Notes: generated by a model not told the origin, from the letters alone. DNA of 64,000 bases from Leptodontidium sp. MPI-SDFR-AT-0119 (GCA_020726505.1 JAHLEZ010000014.1:682001-746000), one strand, 5' to 3'. Shown: positions 32,711 through 44,146, numbered from the stretch's first letter. A program made the numbers and translations.

Positions 32711-33936
32711 ATGTCAACAACCCCTCTATCCCGGGGCATCTACACCAACCCCTCAGCATCCTCCTACAGCTCCAGTCCCGCCGAGGCAATATCATCAAAC
32801 ACCGTCTTTGACTTCCACACTTCGCTTCCAACATACACCGGCCCATCCGAGCTGATTACTCTCCCAAAACTAGTCACATCTCTACATCTCAAGAATCTCT
32901 ACCTGAAAGATGAATCGCACCGCTTCAGCGACCTCCCCTCCTTCAAACCACTCGGTCTATCATGGGGTATCCGAAACGGTATAATCGACGAGCTCTCGGA
33001 AGAAACGCCCATCTCACCAACCATCTCCCTCTCGGATCTCGCCATAAAAGCAAAAGACGCACAGATGAAACTCATCGCGGCAAGTGACGGGAAACTAGGC
33101 CAGGCAGTTGCGAGGTTAGGCAAGTTGTTTGGTGTGGAGGGGATCAATACGAGGATTTTCATCCCTGTTGATGCGGAGGAGAGTGTTAAGGAGGCGGTGA
33201 GGAAAGAGGGTGCTGAGGCCATTGTTGTAGAAGGTGATTTCGAGGAGACGGTTAGGGAGGCTTGGTTGCATTCTGTGGCTGTTGATGGGGTGCTGGTTGA
33301 TATTGATGAAGATGAGAATTATGAGGATATTCCGAGGGTATGCATGTCTTTTCCCTATTCTGAATCTGATTCGAAATTTGGGAATGTGGGAAGCTGATGA
33401 AGATGTGATAGTGGATCGTGGAAGGCTACTCGACGATTTTTAAAGAGCTGGATACGCAGTTGGGTGGTAAGGGGCCAGATTGGATTATCGTCCCGGTTGG
33501 GATTGGAGGGCTCGCTCAAGCTGCTGTGACGCATTATAAAGCTCCACGGCTGTGGGGACATGTCACTCGTATTCTGACGGTTGAGCCGGCGGCTGCGGCT
33601 TCTCTTCATACTAGTCTGACGAAAGGGGAGATTTCCACTGTGGAAGTGGGAGAGACGATGATGAAAGGTATGAAGTATGGGACTGTAGCCAAGGCCGCTT
33701 GGCCGATCTTGAAAGAGGGTGTGGATGCAAGTACCGTTGTGGATGATGCGGAAGTTAGCAAGGCTGTGGAAAAGTTGAAGGGGGAGGGTGTGGATGTTGG
33801 ACCTTGCGGTGGTGCGGTGTTGGCTGCTTTGGAGGATGTTCTGAAAGACGATGAGTTGAGGAAAGAACTTGGGTTGGGGGAGGATGTGACTATTGTGCTG
33901 ATCAGTACAGAAGGATTAGCCAGCAAGGTGACATGA
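32711..33936 (+). CDS. PLP-dependent enzyme, diaminopropionate ammonia-lyase-like (fold type II)
   Basis: Two exons (32711-33337, 33412-33936) join in phase 0 to 383 aa. The order is LYLKDESHRF, PSFKPLG (candidate Schiff-base Lys), AASDGKLGQAVARL and the glycine-rich VPVGIGGLAQAAV near the C-terminal half, ending GLASKVT. This is the arrangement of the tryptophan-synthase-beta superfamily, closest to diaminopropionate ammonia-lyase, which deaminates amino acids to keto acids. The segment normally reading DGNHG in that family is DGKLG here, so the asparagine expected to contact PLP is absent. It may be a functionally diverged paralogue. An in-frame ATG at 32600 would add 37 residues that could be a mitochondrial presequence, but MSTTPLS at 32711 is the more usual start. 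Confidence 0.8.
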
Positions 33937-34105
33937 CGAGGATATATTCATCTGTGTTCTATACCTCTGCTTATTCTTTTCTTTCCTACCCGAACCTCTT
34001 TGTCTCCGGCCCATCTGTACCTCCACTCTGAAGGATAACAACTCAAAGGCGTCTTACACCATCCCAACCCCTACCCTCCCGACTGACCAAACCCCAATCC
34101 TAATC

Positions 34106-34975
34106 TCAGAGATCTTCCAACCCGGCTTCTCCACCTTTTTTGAACCACTCCAACGCAGCCTTCAATTCCCCAACATACTTGTCGCTCATATCCATATCTC
34201 TCTTCCAAGCCTTGAAATCGACTATCAACGACGAGAGAACCTCCTCTTCACTCTTCAACCAAACCTTCCCCCTCGTCTCCCGAGTTTGCTTCTTCATCCT
34301 TGTGATAGTCAGGACTTTCAAATTTACAAACTGGGATAACAACCAAGCTGCGTCCTTTCTCGCAGCGCTCAAATACCCTACTTTGATAGCGAGGTTCTGG
34401 ATACCCGCGAAAGCGGAAACGTAATCGATACAAGTCGGGAACAGAGTAGGGATACTAAAGCCCAATCCCCGACCAGGAAGGAAAGGAGGGATCTTATCAG
34501 AGTTAACATAGAAATGGATGGTATCGTTCGCTCCGTCGAAGTAGAGGGGTTCGCCGGACTCGAGAGTGAGTTTGGAGGTGTGGATTTCGAAGAAGATCTT
34601 CCTGGACTCGGAGCGGTGGTTCGAAGGGGGAAGGGTTTAACGGTGGAGTGGTGTCGGAAGACAGGCTTGTGGATGTACATCTCGGAATAGGGAGGTGTGC
34701 GGATTTGGTTGGAGGCGAAATGTGGATCTTGGGGGCGGTCGTAAATTGTGTTTAAAATGAAAGTTTGGATTTTGATTACGCGAGGAGCTGGCATTGCGTC
34801 TTTCCACTGAAGGATTGTATGTCAGTGAGTATTTGGAGAACTTGTATAGGTCTTGGATCCTGGGCCGTTGAAGGAGGTGTTTACATACTACTTTGTGTCT
34901 CAACTCTATTGGCAGCTTCGGGAAGAGTGTGAAGGTTGTGAACCAAACGCTTGAGGCAATCGATACAAAGTTTTA
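34106..34975 (-). pseudogene. 2EXR-domain protein, 5'-truncated and frameshifted
   Basis: On the minus strand the reading starts in TLFPKLPIELRHKV, continues after an intron (34896-34817 approximately) as WKDAMPAPRVIKIQT, and later as SESRKIFFEIHTSK and GEPLYFDGANDTIHF. This order is that of the fungal 2EXR domain, a large family of unknown function. No ATG exists in frame upstream of TLFPKLP; a TAA is met first, at about 34970, where AT-rich repeat DNA begins. A second break lies near 34640, where the frame of the middle exon and the frame of SESRKIFF differ and the latter is preceded by TAA. It is therefore a truncated pseudogene, probably cut by insertion of the neighbouring repeat island. 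Confidence 0.65.
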
Positions 34976-37150
34976 AATATTGGATATCCCTAAAAAGGGT
35001 GAAGAGGAATGGCACAAGGCCATCGATTATTTTCAACCTTTCCCAACTCATGTCGCGTTCGCAGTCGCTAAACGCGCTGAATATCTTCCCTCCTCACAAC
35101 TTACTGAGGTCCTTTATTGATACACTCGGCGCTCTCCCTTCTAAAGCTTTTACTATTGCTATATCGATTCTCCTTAGAGCATATTTCCTCACCAGACCTG
35201 GAAACACCTCCTTAATACGGCGAAAGTAATTCAGTTTATTCCTGTGGTACAACTATTAATACACGCTATCACCTTAAGTGCGACTCGCGACACATCCTGT
35301 AAGAGCCTCTAAGATAGCCTGTAGCTCCTTGCTAATTAAGCGATCCTCACCAAAATTTAGGCCTACTGAAACCTCCCTATTTACTATACAAAATCAGTAT
35401 TTTAAGCAACCATTGATTAATTATCTTTTATAATACATATCAAAACAACGTTGATTATCACAAAACCACAGTTTGCATTGTTTACAGCCATACCAAGACG
35501 CATTTTAGCGGTTAGTACGGCCAGTATTCAGAGCGATTTCCTGCAAGGCGATACGCTTCCGAGAACGGTTCTAAATCCTACCTCATTTACACAGAATACA
35601 GTCTGCTCATAGACATCTTGATTAGCTCATGGCAGTGTGCTGGTACCTTAATTTGGTCTCCAGAGATACGTGAATTGCTGCGTTTTCGGCATCCGGGTGC
35701 ATCCTTTCCCATAGCCATCAATGCCTCATCAAGCTATATTCTAAAATCGTCTTGACTAAGGAGCTTAACGGAGCATTTTCCTTCGTAGTCAAAATGGCAA
35801 CAGATTAGGAAACAGCTAGAGAGTACAACTAATAGCATAAACTGCATAAGACCTTGTACTGGTCCGCGGCGAAGATGTCTCCTCTCCTTTATTATGTACC
35901 CTAATGTTTGGTGTTCTTCGCTTAAATTACAGGGGGTTTAGGGCCTTGCTTAAGGTGTGTTTCTAGTGGCAGCTGAGGGGACACTCTGCCACCAAAGGGA
36001 CAATATACTCACTGTAACTCTCTGATTTAATCATACTTACCTCAAGTCTTCTCTCAAAATAACTCGTGTCATTTCCCCCAACGGTCTGATATCCCTCCCT
36101 AAAACATCTACCTAATATGCCTCTATATACCTTAAGTTCTATATAATCAGAGTAAAGTGCCTCTCTATGCCTTCTAGTAACTTTGATCTCTCTGTGCCTC
36201 CCAGGCTTTACCCACGTCTCATCTGTCTAAAACACTTGAAACAACTGCTCTTCCGTCTAATTCAAACGCTCGTGAGCTCACCGAAGTCGTATTGTTGCAT
36301 GCGGAGACGTCAACTTAGGCTTCCTTAGAGCTGTATATCGGCCAAACCCTTCTGCTTTGAAAGCTGCCCCACTCGCGTAGACTTTACCATCCCAACCAAA
36401 GATTCTAGGTATCTGAGACCAAGGAGTTCTCCTATTCTTCTTACTAGCGTACACCCATTCAATAAGTTGTTTCTCTCTAAAGGACCGAATAGAGGACGTC
36501 GTCCGAAGCGAGTCCTTTGAGGAGTGACCCTATGGCGAAGCGCGTACTTGACTTGATCAATTGTAAGGTTCAAATGAAGGGCAATTTCGGGTATAGTCCA
36601 ATGAGCATTGAAAGGTAGAGTCTGAGCTCGTAGCCTATCGTCGCGCGTACAGTTTTTGCCGGTGTTTTGGGCGTAGGAACCATCAAATGTTGAGTCCATG
36701 ATAAGGGAAGTATTCTCAGTAGAGAATAGAGTTAGAAGTGACTAAAAGCAGCATGGGGGACTCATTATATCATTGGGTGGACACCCTTGCCTCGAAGAAG
36801 GTGCTAGAACTACCCTTACCCCCAGGGGTGCGATTATTTATCCTCAGACCAAAGTACACTCACTTGGCCCATATAACCTAGATCTGCAGTGATGTGCCCT
36901 AAATCTTGCCTCTTTTGATACAACAAATATTTCTGTCGATCAACAAATAATAACCCTAACTGATTCCGTAAAAGTATCAGGCGACATCTACGCTGGCGAA
37001 AAGACTCCTCGGAACCTCTAATTTCCGGCAGAAGTTTATCTAACACATTAAACTCTTGAAATTACTCCCTATTCTAATTCTTTATAATCGTTTGACTCGC
37101 TTCCAAATTTTTAGATCCTCGCAAACTCTTTTCGAAGCTTGTCCAACTCA
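34976..37150 (-). mobile_element. AT-rich island with a degenerate Tc1/mariner transposase
   Basis: On the minus strand 36699-36480 encodes a helix-turn-helix domain (RDDRLRAQTLPFNAHWTIPEIA, QVKYALRHRVTPQRTRFGRR) typical of fungal Tc1/mariner transposases. After a frameshift near 36475 the homology continues (EWVYASKKNRRTPWSQIPRIFGW) and runs into the first catalytic Asp region TDETWVKPGRHREIK near 36200. Three stops interrupt it (TGA and two TAG), consistent with C-to-T mutation by RIP. The remainder to about 35000 and out to 37150 is AT-rich with no intact frame. Terminal inverted repeats were not identified, so borders are approximate. Confidence 0.7.
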
Positions 37151-37349
37151 AAGGAAAGTGGTACGGAAGTACAATGTTAACGGCCGGTGCTGGAAAATCT
37201 TGCGGAGGACCTAAGCTGGGAGTTCTACATTATCACGATGCTCCATCTCATGCTCTTTGTCCCTTGTTTATGAATATTTTCATCTGTCACACTCCTTTTT
37301 TGTTTTCTAAGAACATCTTCGTCCATCATATTCTTTTGATAGCAACAAA

Positions 37350-37813
37350 ATGAAACTTCTACTTTCGTTTCTATGGGTTTCTTTCCTTTCGGCAACCGCA
37401 CTCGGTACTAAGTCGCCTTTTGACTATGGTGTTATCATCGAGTATGAAGACTGGGCGCCGGAAGTGAGTTCGCCGCCCTAGAAACCATCAACTAGACTTT
37501 AAAATAAACTCCACAACAGGACAACACAGAGCTCGCCGAAGATGTTAAAGCCATGCTCAGCAGCAATGTTCAAGTCAACATCGTCGACGTAAAACCTCGC
37601 ATCGAGATCTCCTCCTCAATCCTCAGAGGATTCTCTGCCAATGTCACCGGTATGGGCGTGGGCGTCACGATCAGTTTGGTGCAGAGCAAGATTCAAAGTC
37701 TTCGGGTCGTTGAGAAAGTCTCCCCAATCACTCTGCTTTACATAGTTTCGCCAATTGGTGCGGCGCCGTATTCAGCTCCATTTCCAGGTCGAGGCAATGA
37801 AGGCATAGATTAG
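37350..37813 (+). CDS. Small secreted hypothetical protein
   Basis: Two exons (37350-37463 and 37520-37813) join in phase 0 to 135 aa. The N-terminus MKLLLSFLWVSFLSATALG is a clear signal peptide, with probable cleavage after Ala-Leu-Gly. The mature part is about 115 aa without cysteines, and I do not recognise its family. It lies directly beside the mariner-like island. It could be a secreted effector or a short surface protein; function is unknown. Confidence 0.6.
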
Positions 37814-38511
37814 ATTGTATAAGTAATATATGGGGTATCATTTCAATCTTGCCATTGTCTTTTTTACACATCTTAGCTGGTGGTAAGTCTCGATGGTGAT
37901 GTACACGAGGTTTGTATTCTTCTGTCTCCAACTTCGCAAGAATCAAAGCCTTGCTGGAAGGCTGAGAAGCTTGCAATTGCCGCGCAAGTATCGTTCGCTG
38001 AACGTGCCATCCTCAACAAGAGAACCCAATTCTTGACCGGGCCAAACAATGAAGTCAAAGTTACAGGAGCAGGACATTGAGGAAGCACGAGCAAAGGAGG
38101 TCTGCCCGAATCCCGGTAGCCTGCACATGATATTGGAGCGGGAAAGCCTCCAGGGCATTGATGCGCTTTGCGTCGCGAAATTAACAATCTTCAATTCGAT
38201 CGGAAGCAAGCCCAGGTCTTCACCGTTGACATCCAGATAACGGCAGTCGAGACTCCAGTATGTCGCCCAAGTATAGTCTTTTTCTCCTCGTCAAAGCTGT
38301 AACTGACACACCGATGCTCATGTGTCCCGGAGCAAGTGGTAAAGGCAAGGGTGGCTGTACCTTGCAGAAGTTTCCAGAGGCTCAAGAGCGAGCCCTGACC
38401 GAAGCCTAATACCTTTAGATTACCGGTAGAACACCTTAGAAGACTATCCACACGGGCTCCAGTTTTCTACACTTTTAACATTCAGTTAGTGGGGGAGGGG
38501 GAAGAGTACGA
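37814..38511. other. Gene-free region, possible decayed coding sequence
   Basis: About 700 bases. An open frame near 37880-38080 (VSLDGDVHEVCILLSPT...) follows a TTTTTACACATCTTAG acceptor-like string and could be the remnant of a gene or an alternative exon, but no start or family can be supported. Confidence 0.25.
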
Positions 38512-38713
38512 AGTATTGACTTCCTCGACATTTTGGAACCTTGAAATCTTAATAGAATTCAAAAATCCAAATTTCCGTTCGGCCTGTTCGGAACAGCGAA
38601 AAGGTTCGCGGGGGTGGGTGGCAGTATTGACTTCCTCAACATTTTGGAACCTTGAAGTTTTAATAGAATTCAAAAATCCAAATTTCCGTTCGGCCTGTTC
38701 GGAACAGCGAAAA
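38512..38713. repeat. 91-bp direct tandem repeat (two copies)
   Basis: Copy 1 spans 38512-38602 and copy 2 38623-38713, offset by 111 bases, with a 20-base spacer. Both contain TTTTGGAACCTTGAA and TTCCGTTCGGCCTGTTCGG. By eye they differ at three positions, all transitions (G/A, A/G and C/T). The duplication sits upstream of the cysteine-rich secreted protein gene. Confidence 0.85.
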
Positions 38714-38882
38714 AGTTCATAGCAAAGGGGAATGTTAGATGAAAATCTTTAGTCTCGAGTTATATAAATGAGATTTTTATCCCCCTCTGCTTTCATAGTC
38801 AATAACCTTCATCCTGTCTTTTCAATTCACGTATTGTCTTTCAATTCAAACAAGCTAATCACTTCTAATCCACACCGCCGAA

Positions 38883-39333
38883 ATGCGTTTCGCTGTAGTC
38901 ACCGCCATCCTCTCCCTCAGCATCACCACAGCGGTGGCCATTGGATTCGAAGATATCAGGCATTACGCCCGGACGGAGGGGCAGGGCTTGGAAGCTAGAG
39001 GGGTAACGCCACCCGCCTATCGCGCCCTTTAGCCACTTCAAAAAAAGATAACAAATGCTAAGTGGTGTATCCCGCGTTTAGAACAACAAACAAAACCCAA
39101 ACGGGGAATTGAACGATTGTGCTACAAACTCGGATTGCGGCGAGGGTTGGGTCTGCAAGAGCTCGGGTGCTTACAAAGTGTGCGCCTTAGGCTGTAGCAG
39201 CGATGCTGACTGCGGTGGTCCTGGCTACACTGTTTGCGACAACGGTATCAATTCAGGGAAGTGGGTCAATGGATGCCCAGGTGAATGCTGGGTTTGCTCT
39301 AGCGAGGTTTGCAGCAAGAAGTGCCCGAAGTAG
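38883..39333 (+). CDS. Small secreted cysteine-rich protein, effector-like
   Basis: Two exons (38883-39002, 39082-39333) join in phase 0 to 123 aa. MRFAVVTAILSLSITTAVA is a signal peptide. A short propeptide-like stretch ends GLEARG. The mature region of about 80 aa holds 12 cysteines (DC, DC, VC, VC, GC, DC, VC, GC, EC, VC, VC, KC), enough for six disulfides, and ends KKCPK. Small size, secretion signal, high cysteine content and location next to AT-rich repeat DNA are typical of fungal plant-interaction effectors, but no family was recognised. The TATA-like string TTATATAAA at 38760-38768 lies about 115 bases upstream of the start. Confidence 0.75.
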
Positions 39334-40216
39334 AGGGCAAGGAAGGGATGGGTGAAGGAATGACAATTTTCCGTGGCAATTACTTCTGGTAAGTCATTTA
39401 TCCTAGTCCCAGCCCCATTGTTCATTATTTTGGCTGACGACTCTGTAGAGGCATCGCAATGACTGCCCCTCTTGATACTATACTATATGGATGTGAGGAT
39501 ATTATTAAGTCGTTCAGGGGCAAAAAATATCTGTTTCCTTTCAACTATATCTAGCTAGCCAACACTTTCAACCGCGCGTTTCCTTTCGTCCTAGCAACAG
39601 ATAACATTTTATTATACTATTATACTTGACAATGAATTTCGTCTAATTCATCAACTTTTGGTACTGCTCTTTTATGTCGTTGCTTTGTTCATTTGCAAAT
39701 AAACCATTTGATCTAGTGACAGCTTTTGGTCACTTATGGTAGGCAACGACATGAACTAAAGGTACTAATACCTACTTACCCTGGGAGTATTACAAGTACC
39801 TTCTGTATAGAAGGTTTTACCATCACGCGAGTATTACAGTATAGGCAATTCCTAATTCCAAGCTAAGTATATATTTGGACAAAAATGGGTGCTTTGGATT
39901 TGCTTGGAGTTTTAGAAAGATATGATGTTAATTTACACCCAAGATAGGGCGGAGCCTAGGCAGCCACCGAAGATCTGCTAAGCCTACTCTAGCAGTGTCT
40001 AAACTCGGTTCAAAGCCCGCAAGCAACCATACCCGCAGCAATCCAAAAGCTGTTCTCTAAACACGTTTTCTATTTCGTAAAAATTTGTCTTACCTATCCT
40101 ATCCCCATTCTGTAGCCCGTGGCCTGGAGACAACGAAGACCCTCTCTTGCACCTAATAAACCTCTACAAATGTTGAGTTGATGCAAAGTAAATCATCCAA
40201 TAATAGACCGAAATAG
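39334..40216. other. AT-rich gene-free region
   Basis: About 880 bases of AT-rich sequence with no supported gene. A small hairpin-capable palindrome (CCTTCT, GTAT, AGAAGG) lies near 39801-39816. Confidence 0.4.
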
Positions 40217-41085
40217 CTAACCACCCAGATGACGGCAACTGTATGCGGTGGCAGAGGGATTGCGCTGGATTGGAAATAGGCTGGAATAGATCGCCTTAGT
40301 CGTACGAATGTAATGGTGATGGTCGTAACTTGGTGAGCTCTCGTTGGTATGGGCTAAATGAGGCGTTTCACCAGCATCTTCAACAATATCCGCAGAAGTT
40401 TGCACCCGATCATCATTGCCACTTTCAGCGTAAGCAGATAAGATATCATCAATATCTTCCTCCATACGTTCAAGACTTCCTCGAGAATCACCACCATCAG
40501 GCCGTTCGGGAAAGTAAGACAGTAAGACTCATTGGGACTGGATCCTCGCACCAAGCCATCATTTCCACCATTTGTGCTGACTAGTCTGCCAAAGAAGGCA
40601 AAATATACTGATTTTCGAACAAAGAAAGATGTGATGCCCACACCCCGATGCTACTATTCACTATGGGGGTGCGTGACAACAAGATCTTCCTGGGCACGAT
40701 CTGCGGGTATAGCAGGGTAATCGCGCATGACCAGGACAACAAGCTGTCGAATCCCCAAGCCTAGGTAATCCGCGGGCGTTCCAACCCGGTCTAGGAAGAA
40801 GTCCTCCGTGATTTGGATTTTAACATGACCTTCCTTCTAGTTCTTATCGGAGTAGGTGCACGCAAGAGTCTGGCAAACACTCTCACTTTTAGGGACAAAT
40901 TGCCCATCGGTATCGGTAATGGGAAGCGAACGTTGAAGGAGGCGAGCAATACGTCTAGATAGAGCTTTCCTTGCATCTGCCAGCTGTAGCTCACAGTACT
41001 TTCTGTCCAACATCTCCTGCATGAGGGCTCTGAACTCTTCGATTTCTTCCTTTGTAGGGAGGTGTTGGGAGGTGGGAGTTGCCAT
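40217..41085 (-). pseudogene. Decayed hypothetical gene
   Basis: On the minus strand an open frame begins MATPTSQHLPTKEEIEEFRA at 41085, with a helical, charged character (MLDRKYCELQLADARKAL). It is interrupted by TAG at 40837-40839 and continues in frame (KEGHVKIQITEDFFLDRVG) to a stop near 40654. A further segment (SYFPERPDGGDSRGSLERM, then EEDIDDILSAYAESG) follows in another frame to 40217. Such continuity across a stop and a frame change suggests a degenerate gene in the AT-rich island. No family is recognised. Confidence 0.4.
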
Positions 41086-41135
41086 GTCGCGTGATTTCCC
41101 TCATATCGAATCTGCCACATCTCACGCGTTAGCAA

Positions 41136-42260
41136 AGGAGATCCTTAACTCACAAAGAGGGCAGGAATTGATGTTCACTTACTCGATGAGCAATTCCTAT
41201 CTCTTAGTAACGAAACAAGACTGGCAGTCTGTCAACCCTGGGCGGAAAAGTAGACAAAGTTGTTCTCCATTCGAGAGATAAGAAAGAAGACCTGACTGAG
41301 TTTTTGAAAGTGAGATATTAGGCTTGATGTATGCCTGATTTCCAATTTGCACCGCTTAAGAAACTGTTGAGGTTGAGTTCGGTGAATATTTGGAAGTAAA
41401 TTTGAGCCAATTCCCCATGAGGATAATCTGGTCATTGAACATATTAGGACCAGCGTTGTCCATTTGAGGCGGCAATATATCAAAAGGTTAACTTAACTAC
41501 CAGCGTATGGATTGAGTAGAGCTGAGTGAGAACAGGTATGCAATCTACTCTACTCAGTACTTTTCAAAACGTACTTAACTCAACTCAGTAATAATCTGAA
41601 TAACCCTTACTAGAATCAAGTATACTGAGTAATTTTTCCACACGCTGTTAACCACATACAGAGACATCTTTAAGTCTTTTGAAAGGCATGGCTTTTACTT
41701 GCAATTTATATGTGAAGGAGTTTTTACATCCAAGTTGAGAAGCGATTCCTTTAGTCATACTTTCGCCTCTACATAAGCATCCATTTAGTTTACCACTTCA
41801 AGCCGAGGCCTCGCTGTTTTCTTTGTCTACCAAGCCCACAAAACATATAATGTATTGATGATCAATGTCGACGTCTGTCTGTGGCAGCCTTGGAGTTAAA
41901 GTGGCAAGCTTTAAAAGCGCGAGGAGCCTTCAAGCTGAGGAGAAAACTTCCCAAACAGCGAGAACGTGATTCTTAGACTTGGGGATCTTAATTGGAAGAG
42001 GCTACAAGTCTGGGCGAGCCAGCAGGGGCGTCGCCGATACAAAGTATTGAGGCATTCGCGCAAGCTACTGAGGCTAGCGTGCTGCTACTCCAATGGCCAT
42101 TTGTTCGGTAGCCGAGAAAAAAGGAGAAGCGATGGCCAGGGACAAAGCAAGATGTTGGCTATGGGGACCTAAGCTTGTACGAAGACCGAACGCTGTATTC
42201 GACATGGAAAGTCTCATTTAACAGCATCAGACATAATTTATCATCATTTGCTAACATGTT
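41136..42260. other. AT-rich gene-free region
   Basis: About 1.1 kb. No coding region. Between 41500 and 41640 short strings such as ACTCAGTA and TACTCAGTAC recur in both orientations, which may be debris of a small transposon, but no terminal repeats could be paired. Confidence 0.35.
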
Positions 42261-44146
42261 CTACGTAAGAGTTATGGCGCATTGCTTATAATGGGGTAGC
42301 AGCAATACTTCACCATTCATAAGTCCATGCACGTAAGAGTGCCCAATGTACGCAAAGTGTAAACCAATTTTCCGAACAACGAACAAAAGCTTCATACCGT
42401 GAAACATACAGATCCAATCTCCAATTTCTGCTTCCTCCGGTACACCACCAAAGTAGCCTTGTTGCGTCAGGCATAGACGGCGATAGCGTGACCTCCGTCG
42501 AACAGCACTGACAAACTCTTGTCCCATACCTTTCTGAACGGAAGAGCTGCTCTCGGAAAAGTTACGGTAAACCTCAAAATAACGACCGTAATCCTCTTCG
42601 GCCTCGTCTTCATCAAGAGTAATGTCACCAATCATTGTTCTCCATAAGACGCTGGAAATACTTTCGCCCGTTGGGTATGGCTCGGCTTTTTGAACAAAAT
42701 CTAGTTGCTTTTTGAGCCATGTGTCCTGCCCTGGAGCTCCTATGAATGCATAGTATTGGCCGATAGGATCAGTTTGTTGACTGATCTGGTCAACAAGGCA
42801 CCCTATAATCTCTAGCTCGGCCATAGACCGGACTCGAAATTCAAGGATGGGGGAACCACAAGCCAAGTATGTGAGGTCCATCGCCATCCCTTGCCTTGCA
42901 ACTTGCCATGTAGACCAGTCTGGAACCCAAGATGGCAACTGGAGGCTTTTATTTCCAAAGTTGCTATAGAGGATATGCAAAGACGATGAGCTCGAGAGAA
43001 TTTGAGTTGCAACAGTAGTATATAGTCGCTCAACTGTGCACTCATAATCTACCGGAATATTGATAGCCTAAGCATCATCCAAAAGACCGTAAACAGAGTA
43101 TATCTTGTCTCTTGGGTCTTTGGCTTGGAATGGATGGAACATTCTCAGCAATTCTACGAAGGACAATCGTTCCCCCAAAAGTATCTCGTGTCGCAACGTC
43201 CATAATTTGATGAGGCACTCTCTTCTATCCTGCGTATCCTCCGCCGCACTAGGCACTAGAAATGACGGTAAGGATTGTTCGAAGCATAGTTGCACAATGG
43301 TAGGAAGAATGAACCATTCCATCGTGCATCGTCCACACAATACTGTGAGATTTGTTTTGAGAAGAAATTGTCGTGCAAAGCTCTAATCAACGGTAGGCAT
43401 GGCTCTTGAAGTGGTGGCAAAAGTGTCTAATTCTAGGAAGAGGCTCTGTACGCAACTGCCCCTATATGTGGCCGCTTACGTAGGCGTGGTAGGCACGTAC
43501 GCATACCTGTTTTGCACAACAAAATTCCTGAGCGCACCATGATCGTGTTGACCACCCTCTCAGAATCAACTTCTTTAAAGCCAAGTACCGTGGGTCGGAG
43601 AGTGGTGGAAGTCCAAGATCCACAGGATAATCCTCAGAATTTGGGTTAGATATCTCGCCTGATTGATGTTTGCGCAACAGCTCGTACGCAAAATCGATTG
43701 CAATTGTGCTGCTGTCTCTCTCCGGACCAGTGTAAGTTAAAACTCGATACGCTTTGGAGTAGATAACGCCCATTATTGAGACTTGTTTTTGACGTTCCTC
43801 AATATCGTCTTGGTGGATGCATATGCCGTCTGCCCATAAGAGTCTAGGCAATTTCTGGTCCCGGAGATCTCGAAGAGCGTTATACAAAGACCTTGTAATA
43901 GATATGTGCGATTCATTTGTCAAAAGGATGATACATTCTTTCTGTGGGTCGCCCCATTCATATGACAGAGCCTCGTACGAAGGGCATTTGTTGAGATCCA
44001 CGTGATGTAGCTGACATTGAAGAGGTGCAGAGTTTGTCAAGAATAAGCTGTAGCATACGAGTCTGGTCGTGCTGTACTAAGGGAGTCGAGGGCTGGATGA
44101 CTCTATTGTCTGTTTTGTGCTTCCTACAGCTGCTTATTGCTTGCAT
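42261..44146 (-). pseudogene. HET-domain (heterokaryon incompatibility) protein, broken
   Basis: The minus-strand reading shows HET landmarks: SYEALSYEWGDP, LLWADGICIHQDDIEER and QVSIMGVIYSKAYRVLTY, then MEWFILPTIVQ, KDPRDKIYSVYGLLDDA and the C-terminal SWVPDWSTW. HET proteins trigger cell death or vegetative incompatibility in fungi. The N-terminal STPLVQHDQTRMLQLIL is in a different frame from TNSAPLQCQLHH (shift near 44047). A TAG at 43070-43072 replaces a sense codon directly after GLLDDA, with homology continuing on the other side. The junction near 43500-43340 has splice signals but no phase-compatible pair that I could find. With three faults it is very likely a pseudogene. Confidence 0.8.

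Noticed and set aside
40217..41135. Intact hypothetical gene on the minus strand
   Set aside because: An in-frame TAG and a frame change break the only plausible reading, so it was listed as decayed instead.
41490..41640. MITE with ACTCAGTA terminal repeats
   Set aside because: The short strings recur in both orientations, but no pair of ends with a target-site duplication could be matched.
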